A DNA stretch of 64,000 bases. It comes from an uncultured Oscillospiraceae bacterium (GTDB lineage Bacteria > Bacillota > Clostridia > Oscillospirales > Oscillospiraceae). The notes beneath the pieces are model-generated. The model ran no database searches. It worked only from the letters and a program-made list of their open reading frames with translations, and was not told the DNA's origin. Shown piece after piece: positions 17,483 through 27,400 of the stretch (its first letter is position 1; each line of letters opens with the position of its first letter). The position numbers were made by a program, and so were the translations under genes. The stretch is from contig CANRFA010000007.1 in the NCBI GenBank assembly GCA_947629775.1, forward strand, positions 21,139 through 85,138. Direction: 5' to 3'.

Positions 17483-18580
17483 TCATACCTCCAGTTTCTG
17501 CATGTTGGCGACGGAAATGACGGCGAGCACCACAAAGCCGGCGACGACGGCGATGGCGACAGGACCGGCGCCGATGCCGGTGCCGGAGGAGGCCAGGCCA
17601 AGGTTGTGGGCAAGGGCAGCGCCCACAATGTAGCCGGTGACGGTGACGGCGGAGTCAGTGTTGCCTTCCCCGCTGAGGATCAGCTGACGCAGCGGGCAGC
17701 CGCCCAGAAGGACGGAGCCCCAGCCTACCAGCACCATGCCCAGCAGGTTCCATACGAACTCGCTGTGGGCGATGGGCTGCTCCGTGAAGCCCAGGTGGAA
17801 CTTGCCCAGCATCAGGTTGCCCACCAGAACCGCCACGATGATAGCCACAAAGGCGGAGATGAGACGGAAGTCCTTGAAGAGTACGGCGTCCCGGATTCCG
17901 CCCACCATGCACAGCCGGGAGCGCTGGGCCAGGATGCCCACCACCAGAGCCACAACCAGAGCGAGAATCACAGGGGCGTGCATGGAGCCCGGACCGCTCT
18001 TGCTGAAGATGAACAGGTCCGACATGACGAGGGACAGGACGAGCAGCAGGGCCATCAGGAGGGGGAAGACCAGGCCTTCCGCCATGGACTGCTTATAGGC
18101 TCTGCGCAGGCTGAAGCCCTGCTTGAGGAAGAGAATGCCGATCAGAATGCCGATGACGAATCCAACCAGACCGACCACGGCGTTCAGGTCGCCGCCGCCG
18201 ATGCGGATCACCATCCGCAGGGGGCAGCCCAGGAACACCAGGGCGCCGATCATGACGAAGATGGCGATGAGAAAGCGGGTCATGGGGGAAGAACCGCCCT
18301 TGGGGCGGAACTCCTTGCGGGCCAGCGCGATGATGGTGGAGCCCAGAACCAGACCGATGATCTCCGGGCGGACGTACTGTACGATGCCGGTTCCGATCTC
18401 CGCGTCGAATCCGGCCCGCTGGAGGTTGAGGGCGCCGGCGATGTCCCGCAGGAAGCAGGCGATGCAGAAGCCCATGTTGGCGGGGTTCCCGGCCGCGGTC
18501 AGAGCGACTGCCGCCGCGCCGACGATCAGGCCGGTCAGTACCAGCAGTCCGTAACGTTTGACGAAGCTGTCCTTTTCCAT
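17483..18580 (-). CDS. yedE: YedE family putative selenium transporter (YeeE/YedE membrane protein)
   Basis: Polytopic protein MEKDSFVKRYGLLVLTGLIVGAAAVALTAAGNPANMGFCIACFLRDIAGALNLQRAG...LGCPLRMVIRIGGGDLNA...GGCPLRQLILSGEGNTDSA (repeated GCPLR motifs). Confidence 0.88.
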   Translation of the reverse strand: MEKDSFVKRYGLLVLTGLIVGAAAVALTAAGNPANMGFCIACFLRDIAGALNLQRAGFDAEIGTGIVQYVRPEIIGLVLGSTIIALARKEFRPKGGSSPMTRFLIAIFVMIGALVFLGCPLRMVIRIGGGDLNAVVGLVGFVIGILIGILFLKQGFSLRRAYKQSMAEGLVFPLLMALLLVLSLVMSDLFIFSKSGPGSMHAPVILALVVALVVGILAQRSRLCMVGGIRDAVLFKDFRLISAFVAIIVAVLVGNLMLGKFHLGFTEQPIAHSEFVWNLLGMVLVGWGSVLLGGCPLRQLILSGEGNTDSAVTVTGYIVGAALAHNLGLASSGTGIGAGPVAIAVVAGFVVLAVISVANMQKLEV

Positions 18581-18766
18581 TTGGTGTCCTCCTTAATAGG
18601 ATTGGGTCTGCGGCATACAAAGGGCGCCGAAACTGGCAGCATAAGACTGGTATTGCCGCTGCACAGGGAAAAGTATACAGATTCTGACAGAAAAGTCAAG
18701 ACGGCGCCCAGACGCCTGACCGGGGTAAAACGAAGAGGCCATCCCGTGCCATTTCGGAAAGAGGGC

Positions 18767-18795
18767 TTGAAAAAGGCGGATTTACGTCCTATAAT
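18767..18795 (+). promoter_or_regulatory. Sigma-A promoter for the cysteine desulfurase gene
   Basis: TTGAAA (18767-18772), 17-nt spacer, TATAAT (18790-18795). Confidence 0.7.
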
Positions 18796-18897
18796 GGAAG
18801 AAATTTTCCAGGAGAGAGCCGGGCTCCGCCGGAAGGGGCGGGCCGAAAACGGAATCAATCAGCTTTTATCTATTGAATATTTCTATCGGAGGAATAT

Positions 18898-20049
18898 ATG
18901 GAAGCAATATATCTGGACAATGCTGCGACCTCCTTCCCCAAGCCGCCCGAGGTGGCGAAGGCCATGTACCGCTATATGACGGAGGTGGGGGCCTCCATTA
19001 ACCGGGGAGTCTACGCCAGTTCGCAGGAGGCCGGCCTGGTGACACTGACCCTGCGGGAACAGCTCTGCCAGCTGTTCCACCACGACGAGCCCACCCGCTG
19101 CATTCTGACGCCGGGCAATACGGTGGGGCTGAACATGGTTCTCCGGGGATGGCTGCATCCCGGAGATCACTGTCTGGTCAGCGCCATGGAGCACAATGCA
19201 GTCATGCGCCCGCTCCACGATCTGGCAGAAGAGGGGGTGTGCTTTGACCGGATTCCCTGCGACGGGGAGGGAAGAATGGATCCGGTGGACATTCTGCCCC
19301 TGATCCGGCCGAATACCCGTCTGCTGGTGCTCTCCCATGCCTCCAACGTGGGAGGCGCCGTCCAGGACGCAGAAGCGGTGGGCCGTATCTGCCGGGAACA
19401 TGGGATTCCCTTTGTGCTGGACGCGGCTCAGACTGCGGGACACTGGCCCATCGACTTCGTTGGCCTGGGACTCTCCGCCCTCTCGGTTCCGGGTCACAAG
19501 GGACTCATGGGTCCTTCGGGGATCGGGGCCCTGCTGCTGGCGGAGGAGTTCGCCCGGGGCCTGAAGCCTCTGATCACCGGCGGCACGGGAAGCCGCTCGG
19601 ATCTGGAGGTGCAGCCGGAGTATCTGCCGGACCGCTTCGAGTCAGGGACCCACAATCTGCCGGGAATCTTTGGCCTGCAGGCGGCGGTGGAGATGATTCT
19701 GGAGACGGGGCTGGATGCCATCCGGCGGTGGGAGACGGCCCTGACCGGTATGTTTCTGGACGGAATCAAAGGACTTCCCGGAGTGCGGGTGGTGGGACCA
19801 GCGGATCGGAAGGACCGGGTGGCGGTGGTCTCCCTGGACTTTCTCCGGATGGACAACGCGGAGGCGGCCAGCCGTCTGGAACAGGAGTACGGGATTCTCA
19901 CCCGCTGCGGCCTTCACTGCGCTCCCACCGCCCATCGGACACTGGGGACGTTTCCGCAAGGCACCGTACGCTTCAGTCCCGGTTTCTACACTACGGCGGA
20001 TGAAATTTCCCGTGCGGTCCGGGCGGTGAAGGAGATTGCCGGCGGCTGA
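18898..20049 (+). CDS. Class V aminotransferase / cysteine desulfurase family protein
   Basis: MEAIYLDNAATSFPKPPEVAKAMYRYMTEVGASINRGVYASSQEA...LDAAQTAGHWPIDFVGLGLSALSVPGHKGLMGPSGIGALLL...GLHCAPTAHRTLGTFPQGTVRFSPG. Confidence 0.92.
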   Translation: MEAIYLDNAATSFPKPPEVAKAMYRYMTEVGASINRGVYASSQEAGLVTLTLREQLCQLFHHDEPTRCILTPGNTVGLNMVLRGWLHPGDHCLVSAMEHNAVMRPLHDLAEEGVCFDRIPCDGEGRMDPVDILPLIRPNTRLLVLSHASNVGGAVQDAEAVGRICREHGIPFVLDAAQTAGHWPIDFVGLGLSALSVPGHKGLMGPSGIGALLLAEEFARGLKPLITGGTGSRSDLEVQPEYLPDRFESGTHNLPGIFGLQAAVEMILETGLDAIRRWETALTGMFLDGIKGLPGVRVVGPADRKDRVAVVSLDFLRMDNAEAASRLEQEYGILTRCGLHCAPTAHRTLGTFPQGTVRFSPGFYTTADEISRAVRAVKEIAGG

Positions 20050-20119
20050 GAAGTATGTGCCAGCCACTTCCGGAAAACCCGGACCGGACGGAAAAGCATC
20101 CCAATCGGACAGAAGAAAA

Positions 20120-20150
20120 CAGGAGGCAGGGCATTTTGCCCTGCCTCCTG
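20120..20150. terminator. Bidirectional terminator between convergent genes
   Basis: CAGGAGGCAGGGCA-TTT-TGCCCTGCCTCCTG 14-bp stem. Confidence 0.75.
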
Positions 20151-20178
20151 TCGGATATTCGGGGAAAGGAGGGGCGGA

Positions 20179-22134
20179 TCAGATATCCAGAGCGGCGTGA
20201 TAGCCCCAGTACACGGCGTTGGTGATGGTGGACACACGGGAGGCGTCGCCGATGACCCGCACGAAGGGGGCGGTGTCATACAGCTCGTTGACCACGTTGG
20301 TACGGGAGCGCTGGCCCAGAGCGCAGATGACGCTGGGACCGGCCACCAGGACTTCCTCGCCCTGGGGATTCTCGCAGACCACGCCCTCGGAGGTGACCTT
20401 CAGGGCCTTGTGGCCGGTGAGGATGGTCAGGTTGTCGGAGAGCTCCTCCATGCGCTTGAGCATCAGAGGACGGTGACGGACGTTGGCGTCGGGGGCGAGC
20501 ATGTCCCGCATCTCCACCAGATTGACCTTCTTGCCTTCCATCGCCAGGTGGATGGCGCACTCGCAGCCGGCCAGGCCGCCGCCCATGACGACGACTTCGT
20601 CGCCCACCTTGTCCTTCTCCAGGTAGTAGTTGTTGACAACGACCACGTTATCGCCCTTGAGGCCGGGAATGGGGGGCACCAGAGGCTCGGAGCCCACAGC
20701 GATGATGAGGGCGTCGGGGGCCTCGTTCTCCACGTACTCCTTCGTGACCTCGGTGTTCAGGCGGATCTCCGCGCCGGCCTCCCGCGCCATCTTGGCATAG
20801 GTGAGGGACAGCTGATACATCTCGTACTTGAAGGGCAGAGCCTGCTCGCTCTTGAGGATGCCGCCCAGCTGGGCTTCCTTCTCGCAGAGGATGACCTGGT
20901 GGCCCCGCTTGGCCGCAGTGTAAGCGGCGTACAGTCCGCCGGGGCCGCCGCCGGCCACGAGGACCTTCTTCTTCTCGGGAGCGGGATAGATGACGTCGCC
21001 TTCGCACTCGCGGCCGATGAGGGGGTTGACGGTGCAGCGGCGGGTGGAAGTGGCGGCGCGCTCGGCCATGCAGGTGAAGCAGCGCAGGCAGCGGACGATG
21101 TCCTCGTCCTTATTGGCCATGACCTTGTTGGGCAGGAAGGGATCCGCCAGCAGAGCGCGGCCCATGTAGACGATATCGGCCTTGCCGGAGGCGATGATTT
21201 CCTCCATCTGGGCGGGGTCGTTGAGGCCGCCGATGGTAGCTACGGGCTTGGAGACGTGCTTCTTGATCTCGGCGGCCAGGAAGACGTTGCGGCCGTGATC
21301 CGTGAACATGGAGGGGTGGGTGATGCCGAAGGTCTTCTGATAGGTGCCGGCGGAGACGTGGATCAGGTCGACATAGGGCTCGATCATCTGGGCGATGCGG
21401 ACGCCTTCGTCCAGACCGTAGCCGTCTTCCACGAACTCGGAGCCGCTCATGCGGAACTCGATGGGGAAGAAGGGGCCAACGGCCTCGCGGACCGCCTTCA
21501 GCACTTCGATGGCCAGACGGCAGCGGTTTTCCAGGGAACCGCCGTACTCGTCGGTGCGGTGGTTGAACAGGGGGGAGAGGAACTGATTGATGAGCCAGCC
21601 GTGGCCGCCGTGGACCATCAGCATCTCAAAGCCGGCGCGCTTGGCGAGGCCGGCGACGTGGCCGTAGGAGGCGACGATCTCCGCGATCATCTCTTTCGTC
21701 AGAGCCTTGACGGGTACGCCATCGGCGCGGACGGTATCGGAGGGGCCCCACTGATGCATGGACTTCTGCTTGGACTTGTCGGTCATGTAGGTGCCGGCGA
21801 ACATGCCGGAGTGGGACAGTTCCAGGCTGGGGATGGCGCCGTGGCGGCGGATGGCGTCCGCCGCATAGGTGGCGCAGGCCAGGGAGTTGAGGATGCTCTC
21901 GTCCAGATGGTAGGCGTGGGAGCCATCGGTGGCGGGGTGAACCATGCACTCGGAGATGGTTACGGCGCCGGCGCCGCCCTTGGCCCGCAGCTCATAGAAC
22001 CCCACGGACTTGGGGCCGATGCAGCCGTCGTTGGTGATGTCGGTTCCGCCCATGGGAGCGGAGAACATGCGGTTTTTGAAGGTAACCCGGCCCAGGGTGA
22101 TAGGCTTGCTCAGATTGGGGAATTTACGTACCAT
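20179..22134 (-). CDS. FAD/FMN/Fe-S oxidoreductase, old yellow enzyme two-domain type (2-enoate/2,4-dienoyl-CoA reductase-like)
   Basis: MVRKFPNLSKPITLGRVTFKNRMFSAPMGG...MLMVHGGHGWLINQFLSPLFNHRTDEYGGSLENRCR...CLRCFTCMAERAATSTRRCTVNPLIGRE...VLVAGGGPGGLYAAYTAAKRGHQV. Confidence 0.93.
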   Translation of the reverse strand: MVRKFPNLSKPITLGRVTFKNRMFSAPMGGTDITNDGCIGPKSVGFYELRAKGGAGAVTISECMVHPATDGSHAYHLDESILNSLACATYAADAIRRHGAIPSLELSHSGMFAGTYMTDKSKQKSMHQWGPSDTVRADGVPVKALTKEMIAEIVASYGHVAGLAKRAGFEMLMVHGGHGWLINQFLSPLFNHRTDEYGGSLENRCRLAIEVLKAVREAVGPFFPIEFRMSGSEFVEDGYGLDEGVRIAQMIEPYVDLIHVSAGTYQKTFGITHPSMFTDHGRNVFLAAEIKKHVSKPVATIGGLNDPAQMEEIIASGKADIVYMGRALLADPFLPNKVMANKDEDIVRCLRCFTCMAERAATSTRRCTVNPLIGRECEGDVIYPAPEKKKVLVAGGGPGGLYAAYTAAKRGHQVILCEKEAQLGGILKSEQALPFKYEMYQLSLTYAKMAREAGAEIRLNTEVTKEYVENEAPDALIIAVGSEPLVPPIPGLKGDNVVVVNNYYLEKDKVGDEVVVMGGGLAGCECAIHLAMEGKKVNLVEMRDMLAPDANVRHRPLMLKRMEELSDNLTILTGHKALKVTSEGVVCENPQGEEVLVAGPSVICALGQRSRTNVVNELYDTAPFVRVIGDASRVSTITNAVYWGYHAALDI

Positions 22135-22507
22135 GCGATAACCTCCACTTATGTTTTTGCAGTCACGTCGGGCGCGGCAGGGCCGGAGAGATCCGGGGTC
22201 TGGTCCGAGACCGCCGGAGTCCGGGAGCTGGCGCAACTACAATTGTCCACTCTCAATAATAGCATGGTTTCGGGGTGGGGTCCATGCTCCAATTTAACGA
22301 AATCGCACAACGATCTTATCAGATTTCACCCAAATAAAGGGGTTCCTCTGGGCCACAGGAGGGAAATATTCAACGATCTTCTCTTAAAGTGTAAAATTTT
22401 TGCGTTTCCATGAAGAACGTGCATTCTGGCACGAATCTTGCTGAGACGGGAGGAGCAGGGGGAGTGCCCTCCTGTGCATGACAGGAGGTTCGTGGCATAC
22501 GCTCCCC

Positions 22508-23287
22508 TTATGGAGGGAGGAGACGGGAGAGGTCTCGGGGACACGGCGGTCCATTCGAGCAGCCGGTTCCGGTCCCATGCGGGTCCTGGAGCGGACGGAA
22601 GTACCATCGGTCCGACAGAGGGCGGGGAGTGTGCACTCCATTTCTTTGAACCGAGCGGCGTAGCCGGAAAGCGGGCCAGGTGGCCTCCGAAGTGATTGCC
22701 AGACGCGCAGTTCCAGGGTTCCTGGTTCCGAAAGCTCGGGCTTGGTCCGGATGGGGGGTGGCCCCGATGATCTGCAGAACCCGGCTCAGCAGGGCGAGCA
22801 TCAGATAGTGGCAGGCGGTTTCGCAGCCAGGGATGTTTTCCTGCAGGTAGCGGTACATGGATTCATACAGCCCTTTCAGGCTCTCCAGCTCGCTGCCCAC
22901 CGGAAAGACCGGGGTGGCGGAGTCCGGAATGAGCGCATTTTCTCGGAGCCCGGGTAGTCGCAGACCGCTGACCGCCACGCAGAGCGCTTCCATGGCCTTG
23001 CCTGGGGTAAAGCTCTCGTTGTATCCCACGTTGCTGCTGCAGACGAGCAGATCCCCGGGAGTGGATGTCGTAGAAAGATTCTCCGATGAGAAAGGTTCCG
23101 GAGCCGCCGGTCACCAGGAGGATTTCCGTCAGATCGGGGTGGGAGTAAAGAACCCGGGGCAGTTCTGGCCGGATACGGTGGAGACACGGCTGACGCAGGC
23201 GGGTCTGAGGACGGTTTCCAAGGGGAAGAAGGGCTGTACGTTGCCTTTCACGAAGCAGAGGTGTTGCGGAGCGGAGGCAGAATCCAT
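22508..23287 (-). pseudogene. Frameshifted, truncated AraC-type (cupin sensor) regulator remnant
   Basis: MDSASAPQHLCFVKGNVQPFFPLGNRPQ...PDLTEILLVTGGSGTFLIGESFYDIHSR in one frame continues as DLLVCSSNVGYNESFTPGKAMEALCVAVSGLRLPG in another; shift at the CCCC run 23053-23056 (GGGG on coding strand). No C-terminal HTH recognised. Confidence 0.6.
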
Positions 23288-23327
23288 GGAGGTCTCCTTT
23301 CTGAGAGTCGGGGCGGAAGGAGGAAAA

Positions 23328-23366
23328 AGAGCCGCAGCAGCCCGGAACGGGTTGTGCTGCGGCTCT
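23328..23366 (-). terminator. Strong intrinsic terminator of the two-gene giant-ATPase operon
   Basis: AGAGCCGCAGCA / TGCTGCGGCTCT 12-bp stem, minus strand followed by TTTTTCC, starting 6 nt after the 375-aa ORF stop. Confidence 0.8.
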
Positions 23367-23371
23367 GAGGG

Positions 23372-24499
23372 TCAGCTTCTGAGGTCCGTGAGCAGGTGGC
23401 ACATCTGCTCGGCGGAGCAGATGCGGTGGTGGGCCAGGTTGTTGCGGCAGTCGGTGAGGAACACGATCCAGTCCCGCAGGCCGGGATCCGGGAAGTAGAG
23501 CAGGTACTGGCTGCGGTCCATGTTCCGGCGCAGGGTCAGCATCCAGACCATGGTGCCCAGTTCCACATCGGAGGCGGTCTGCAGTACGTCGTCGTGCTGC
23601 CAGATGTACCCGATGCGGTCCTGCTTGGGATTCCAGTACTCGGTGAACAGGGCCTCCTCGATGCGCTGCGCATGTTCGGCGACGATCGTCAGGCGCTCCA
23701 TTTCGATACCGGCAAAGGCGGACTGGATCTGGGCCCGCCAGACCCGCTGGTCCAGCTCGTCCTTTTCCGGAATGCGCGCCGGACGGGGCAGACGGCGCTC
23801 TTCCCACATCTGAAGCAGAGCCGCGGCAGGATCCTGGTCCTCAAAGCGGATGGTCTGGATCATGTCCGGGATCAGTTCCACGCTGCCCAGGGTCAGGTTG
23901 GAGGCCAGGCAGGCGGCGTAGTTTTTCAGCGCGGGAGGAATGTTGGTGTTGGCGTCGGCGAGGATGCTGGCGTAGAGCATGCTGTCGCCGGGGCGGATAT
24001 ACGTGTCGTAGAAGAGCTCCTTGACCCGGCCGGAGACCGGAGGAACCTTTGTATTGGGGGACACCTCCAGAACGAAGGCCCCATCCTGGTCCAGGGACTT
24101 CTTGCGGTTGTCGTTGAGGAAATGGACCAGGGACTCCACGTCCTCCTCTTCCCCGGCGACGATCCAGGCCACGCAGTTGGCCATGGGTTTTTCCTTCTGC
24201 AGGTAGCGCATCTGGGCCTCGAATTCACCGGGGCACATGCGCTCCATGCGGGGGCACAGGTTCTGAAGCAGCCAGAGGACCACCTCGTTGCGGGACCTGT
24301 TGCGCCAGTAGAGGGTGTGGAAGGCGGCGTCTTCCAAGTGATGCCGGACCAGGTCCGGCAGCTGTTCTTTCCAGACCAGCCTGTCGGACAGGCGCAGCAC
24401 AATGTTGACGCCCTCGGAGAGGGACTGGGCGATTTCCTCGATGAGGAGGCGGGGACCGGTGATGTTTTCCCACCAGAAACTGGAGACATCATCCAGCAT
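23372..24499 (-). CDS. Uncharacterised 375-aa protein, partner of giant ATPase
   Basis: MLDDVSSFWWENITGPRLLIEEIAQSLSEGVNIVLRLSDRLVWKEQLPDLVRHHLEDAAFHTLYWRNRSRNEVVLWLLQNLCPRM...; AGGAGG RBS; ATG overlaps upstream gene stop by 11 nt. Confidence 0.85.
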   Translation of the reverse strand: MLDDVSSFWWENITGPRLLIEEIAQSLSEGVNIVLRLSDRLVWKEQLPDLVRHHLEDAAFHTLYWRNRSRNEVVLWLLQNLCPRMERMCPGEFEAQMRYLQKEKPMANCVAWIVAGEEEDVESLVHFLNDNRKKSLDQDGAFVLEVSPNTKVPPVSGRVKELFYDTYIRPGDSMLYASILADANTNIPPALKNYAACLASNLTLGSVELIPDMIQTIRFEDQDPAAALLQMWEERRLPRPARIPEKDELDQRVWRAQIQSAFAGIEMERLTIVAEHAQRIEEALFTEYWNPKQDRIGYIWQHDDVLQTASDVELGTMVWMLTLRRNMDRSQYLLYFPDPGLRDWIVFLTDCRNNLAHHRICSAEQMCHLLTDLRS

Positions 24500-27400
24500 C
24501 GTGTCCCGCCTCCTCTCCGTCCGCCAGAAGCACTTCCAGAACGTACTCGCTGGTGCCGATGTAGCTCAGGAAGTCGCGCTGCTGGAACCGGTATTCGCCG
24601 GTCTCGTCGTTCTTCCAGAGGATGTTCATGCGCACCATCTCGTCCAGCAGGACGGTCAGGTTGTTCTCGGACATCCCGTTCAGGAGCGACAGGTTCAGTT
24701 CCTGGCGGTTGTATTCCTTGAGGTCCCGGGCGCTGTAGCCGAACAGACGGCTGGTGCCCCTGTCCCGATCCTCGTAGGTCATCTGGGCCAGCATGCAGGA
24801 GATGATGCGGTACCTGCGGTTGAGGCGGATGGTGGACATGATCCGGATGCCGATCTCCTTGCGGATATCCTGCTCCCGGAACACGGCGCGCATCTGCTCG
24901 TCCGTGATGCTGTAGGGCGGGTTGCTGCCGGGGATGACGTCGCTGTAGTAGGTGCTGTAGTCCCGGCACACGGAGGTGACCAGGGCGCGGCAGAAGGCCT
25001 GAATCAGACCGGGGTAGTTGTTGGTATTGGAGAGAATCAGCTCGATCTGGGAGTCGCCGATGTCGAAACCCAGGTAGGCCAGGGGCATGCGGATCAGCCG
25101 GGTGGCGTCGCTGACGGACATGGGGCCGATGCAGAGGGAGGACTTGATGTGCATCAGGTTGCTGTTGCCCTTCTCCGCGGTATCCATGGCCGCCACATTG
25201 TGAGTGCCGGCGAACACGAATTTCACGTGGTGCCTGGTCTGGTCCCGCAGGTTGACAATGGGACGGATGGCGGTGAAGTTGCCGGCCATGAACTCCTCGA
25301 ACAGGTGGTCCGATTCGTCCACAAAGATGCACAGGCGGCGGAAGCGGTTCTCCTCGAAGAGGGTCAGCAGGGCTTCGCACAGGTCCTCGATGGTGTGGCA
25401 GGGGTTGCTGAGCAGATGCATCCGGTAGAGCGCGTGGTTTACCTCTTCCAGCAGGCTTTCCACGCCGGAGTCCTTCACGTCCACCACGAAGGAGTAGTCC
25501 CCGTTGGCCGGATCATGGATGATTTTGCTGGCGCGGGTGAGCAGGGCGGTCTTGCCCAGCTGGCGTCCGCCGAAGACCAGGTTCGGCCCCTGGAGGCTGC
25601 ACAGCTGGTTCATCTCGCTGGTCCGTCCGATGAACATCTCGTCGGGGATGGCGCCTACGCCATTGCTGTAGAGCTGTTCGAAGGTGTAGGGCAGGGTGCA
25701 CCGGAGCAGGGCCCTCATGCGGTCGCCTTCGTCGAGGGAGGCCAGATAGAGGAGCAGCACCCGGTCGATAAAGAGGAAGGGATACTGGCGGGCGGTATTC
25801 TGCTTGAAGGTGGTGGCCACCGTGTGGCGGGCCGTGGCGGTCAGAGAACCGTCCATGAGGACGATGGTGGGGCCGTTGGGGGCCGCATCGTTGTCCATGA
25901 GGCTGATGAGGGCGGATTCCCCCTTGCAGTTGGGCAGGAAGACCAGGTAGAAGGGATCTTCCAGATCCGTGCCGAACTTGAAGATGGGGTGCGGATAGTC
26001 CTTCAGAGAACCGGGGGTCCTTTCCGCGCTGACCTCGTATACCTCGGCGGGACTGCGCAGGCGGGTGTCGTTGAGGAGGACGGAGTTCACGTGGAACCCG
26101 AGCCCGTTCAGCAGTTCCTGGATGCGCAGGCGGGTGTTCTTCATGTTCTTGCGGGCGGGCCAGGCGTCCAGCCAGGCCAGACCCTTTCTGCGTTCGTTGC
26201 TGGAGGACCAGTGGCGATATTCCTGGCCCAGGGACTCCAGGGAGTGTTCGCCCCAGTTGGAGGGCTTGTCGGCCTCGTGGGCGCGGCACTCCTGATAGTA
26301 GCCCTTTTCCAGGGACAGGAACTGGCCGAGGAAGTCCTCCTGCTGGTCCAGTGCCCGCTCGCTGACGGGCAGTTCGGTGACGCCGCTCTGCAGCTGATTG
26401 ATGCAGGAATCGGCGGTGGTGAAGTTCTGATTGTCCAGAACCTTGCGGATGGACTGCAGCAGGGGCAGGCCGGCGTACCGCTCGTCGGCGGCAAGGGAGG
26501 CGTACTGCCGTTCATAGAAGGCGGTCTGCTCCTGGATGTCCCGGTCCAGCAGAGTATCCAGACGGGACAGGAAGAGAGAGAAGCTGGCGAAGTTGCTGCT
26601 GCGGAAGAAGAGCTCCTGTACCATATCCAGGACCGTGAAGGCGGTCTCCATGGTCTGTTCCCGGATTTTGCCGTAGGCCCGGTTCAGCCGGGCTTCGCTG
26701 CGGAAGTTGTCCACTTCCAGCCTGGCGGCACGCTCCGCATTCTGAATGCCGATGGAGGAATCGGGCTGGTTGGCGCCGGTCTCGGCGAGAATGAGCGCTT
26801 GCGTGCCGTAGTTGCGGTACCAGCGGGCGCTCTCATAGTTTTCGATCTGGGTGAGAATGACGGAGGGGTCGTCCCGGCCGCTGGCCACAGCCCGCAGCAG
26901 GAAGGTCCAGGGCTCCAGTCCTCTCAGGTGATAGAGATCCGGGATGATCTGGTTCTCTCCGGTTTCGTTCAGGATCAGCTCCGGCGTCAGACAGAGGGGG
27001 AACCAGAAGTTCCGGTATTCGGGGCCGGACTCTCCGTTCAGGACCCGCAGCATCTGCTGGAGCGTGTGGTGGAGAATGACGTTGCCGGCCTGGGTGCAGG
27101 GATCCGGGCTCTGGATCTCCTCATTCAGCAGGTCGGTCAGAAGCGCCCGGGTCTGATTGAGGAGGCGGGCGTACCGATCCTTATACTGCGAGAAGTTGGA
27201 TACCTGTGCGTCGCTGACCAGTTCGACCCACCGCCGGATGACATCCACCCGTTCGCTGAGGGCCTTCTTGCAGACGCGGCGGGCGGGCGTATCGTTAGAG
27301 AGGCGCTTGACCTTGACACTGGCGTCGTCCTGCCGCAGTTCGGTCCAGCTGCGGTCGATATAGGCCTCCAGGCGCTCGTCCAGGGTCAGTTCCACCATCC

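Noticed and set aside
20197-22413. 738-aa plus-strand ORF antisense to the flavin reductase
   Set aside because: Low-complexity GADVGLHV-type composition; opposite strand encodes clear OYE motifs.
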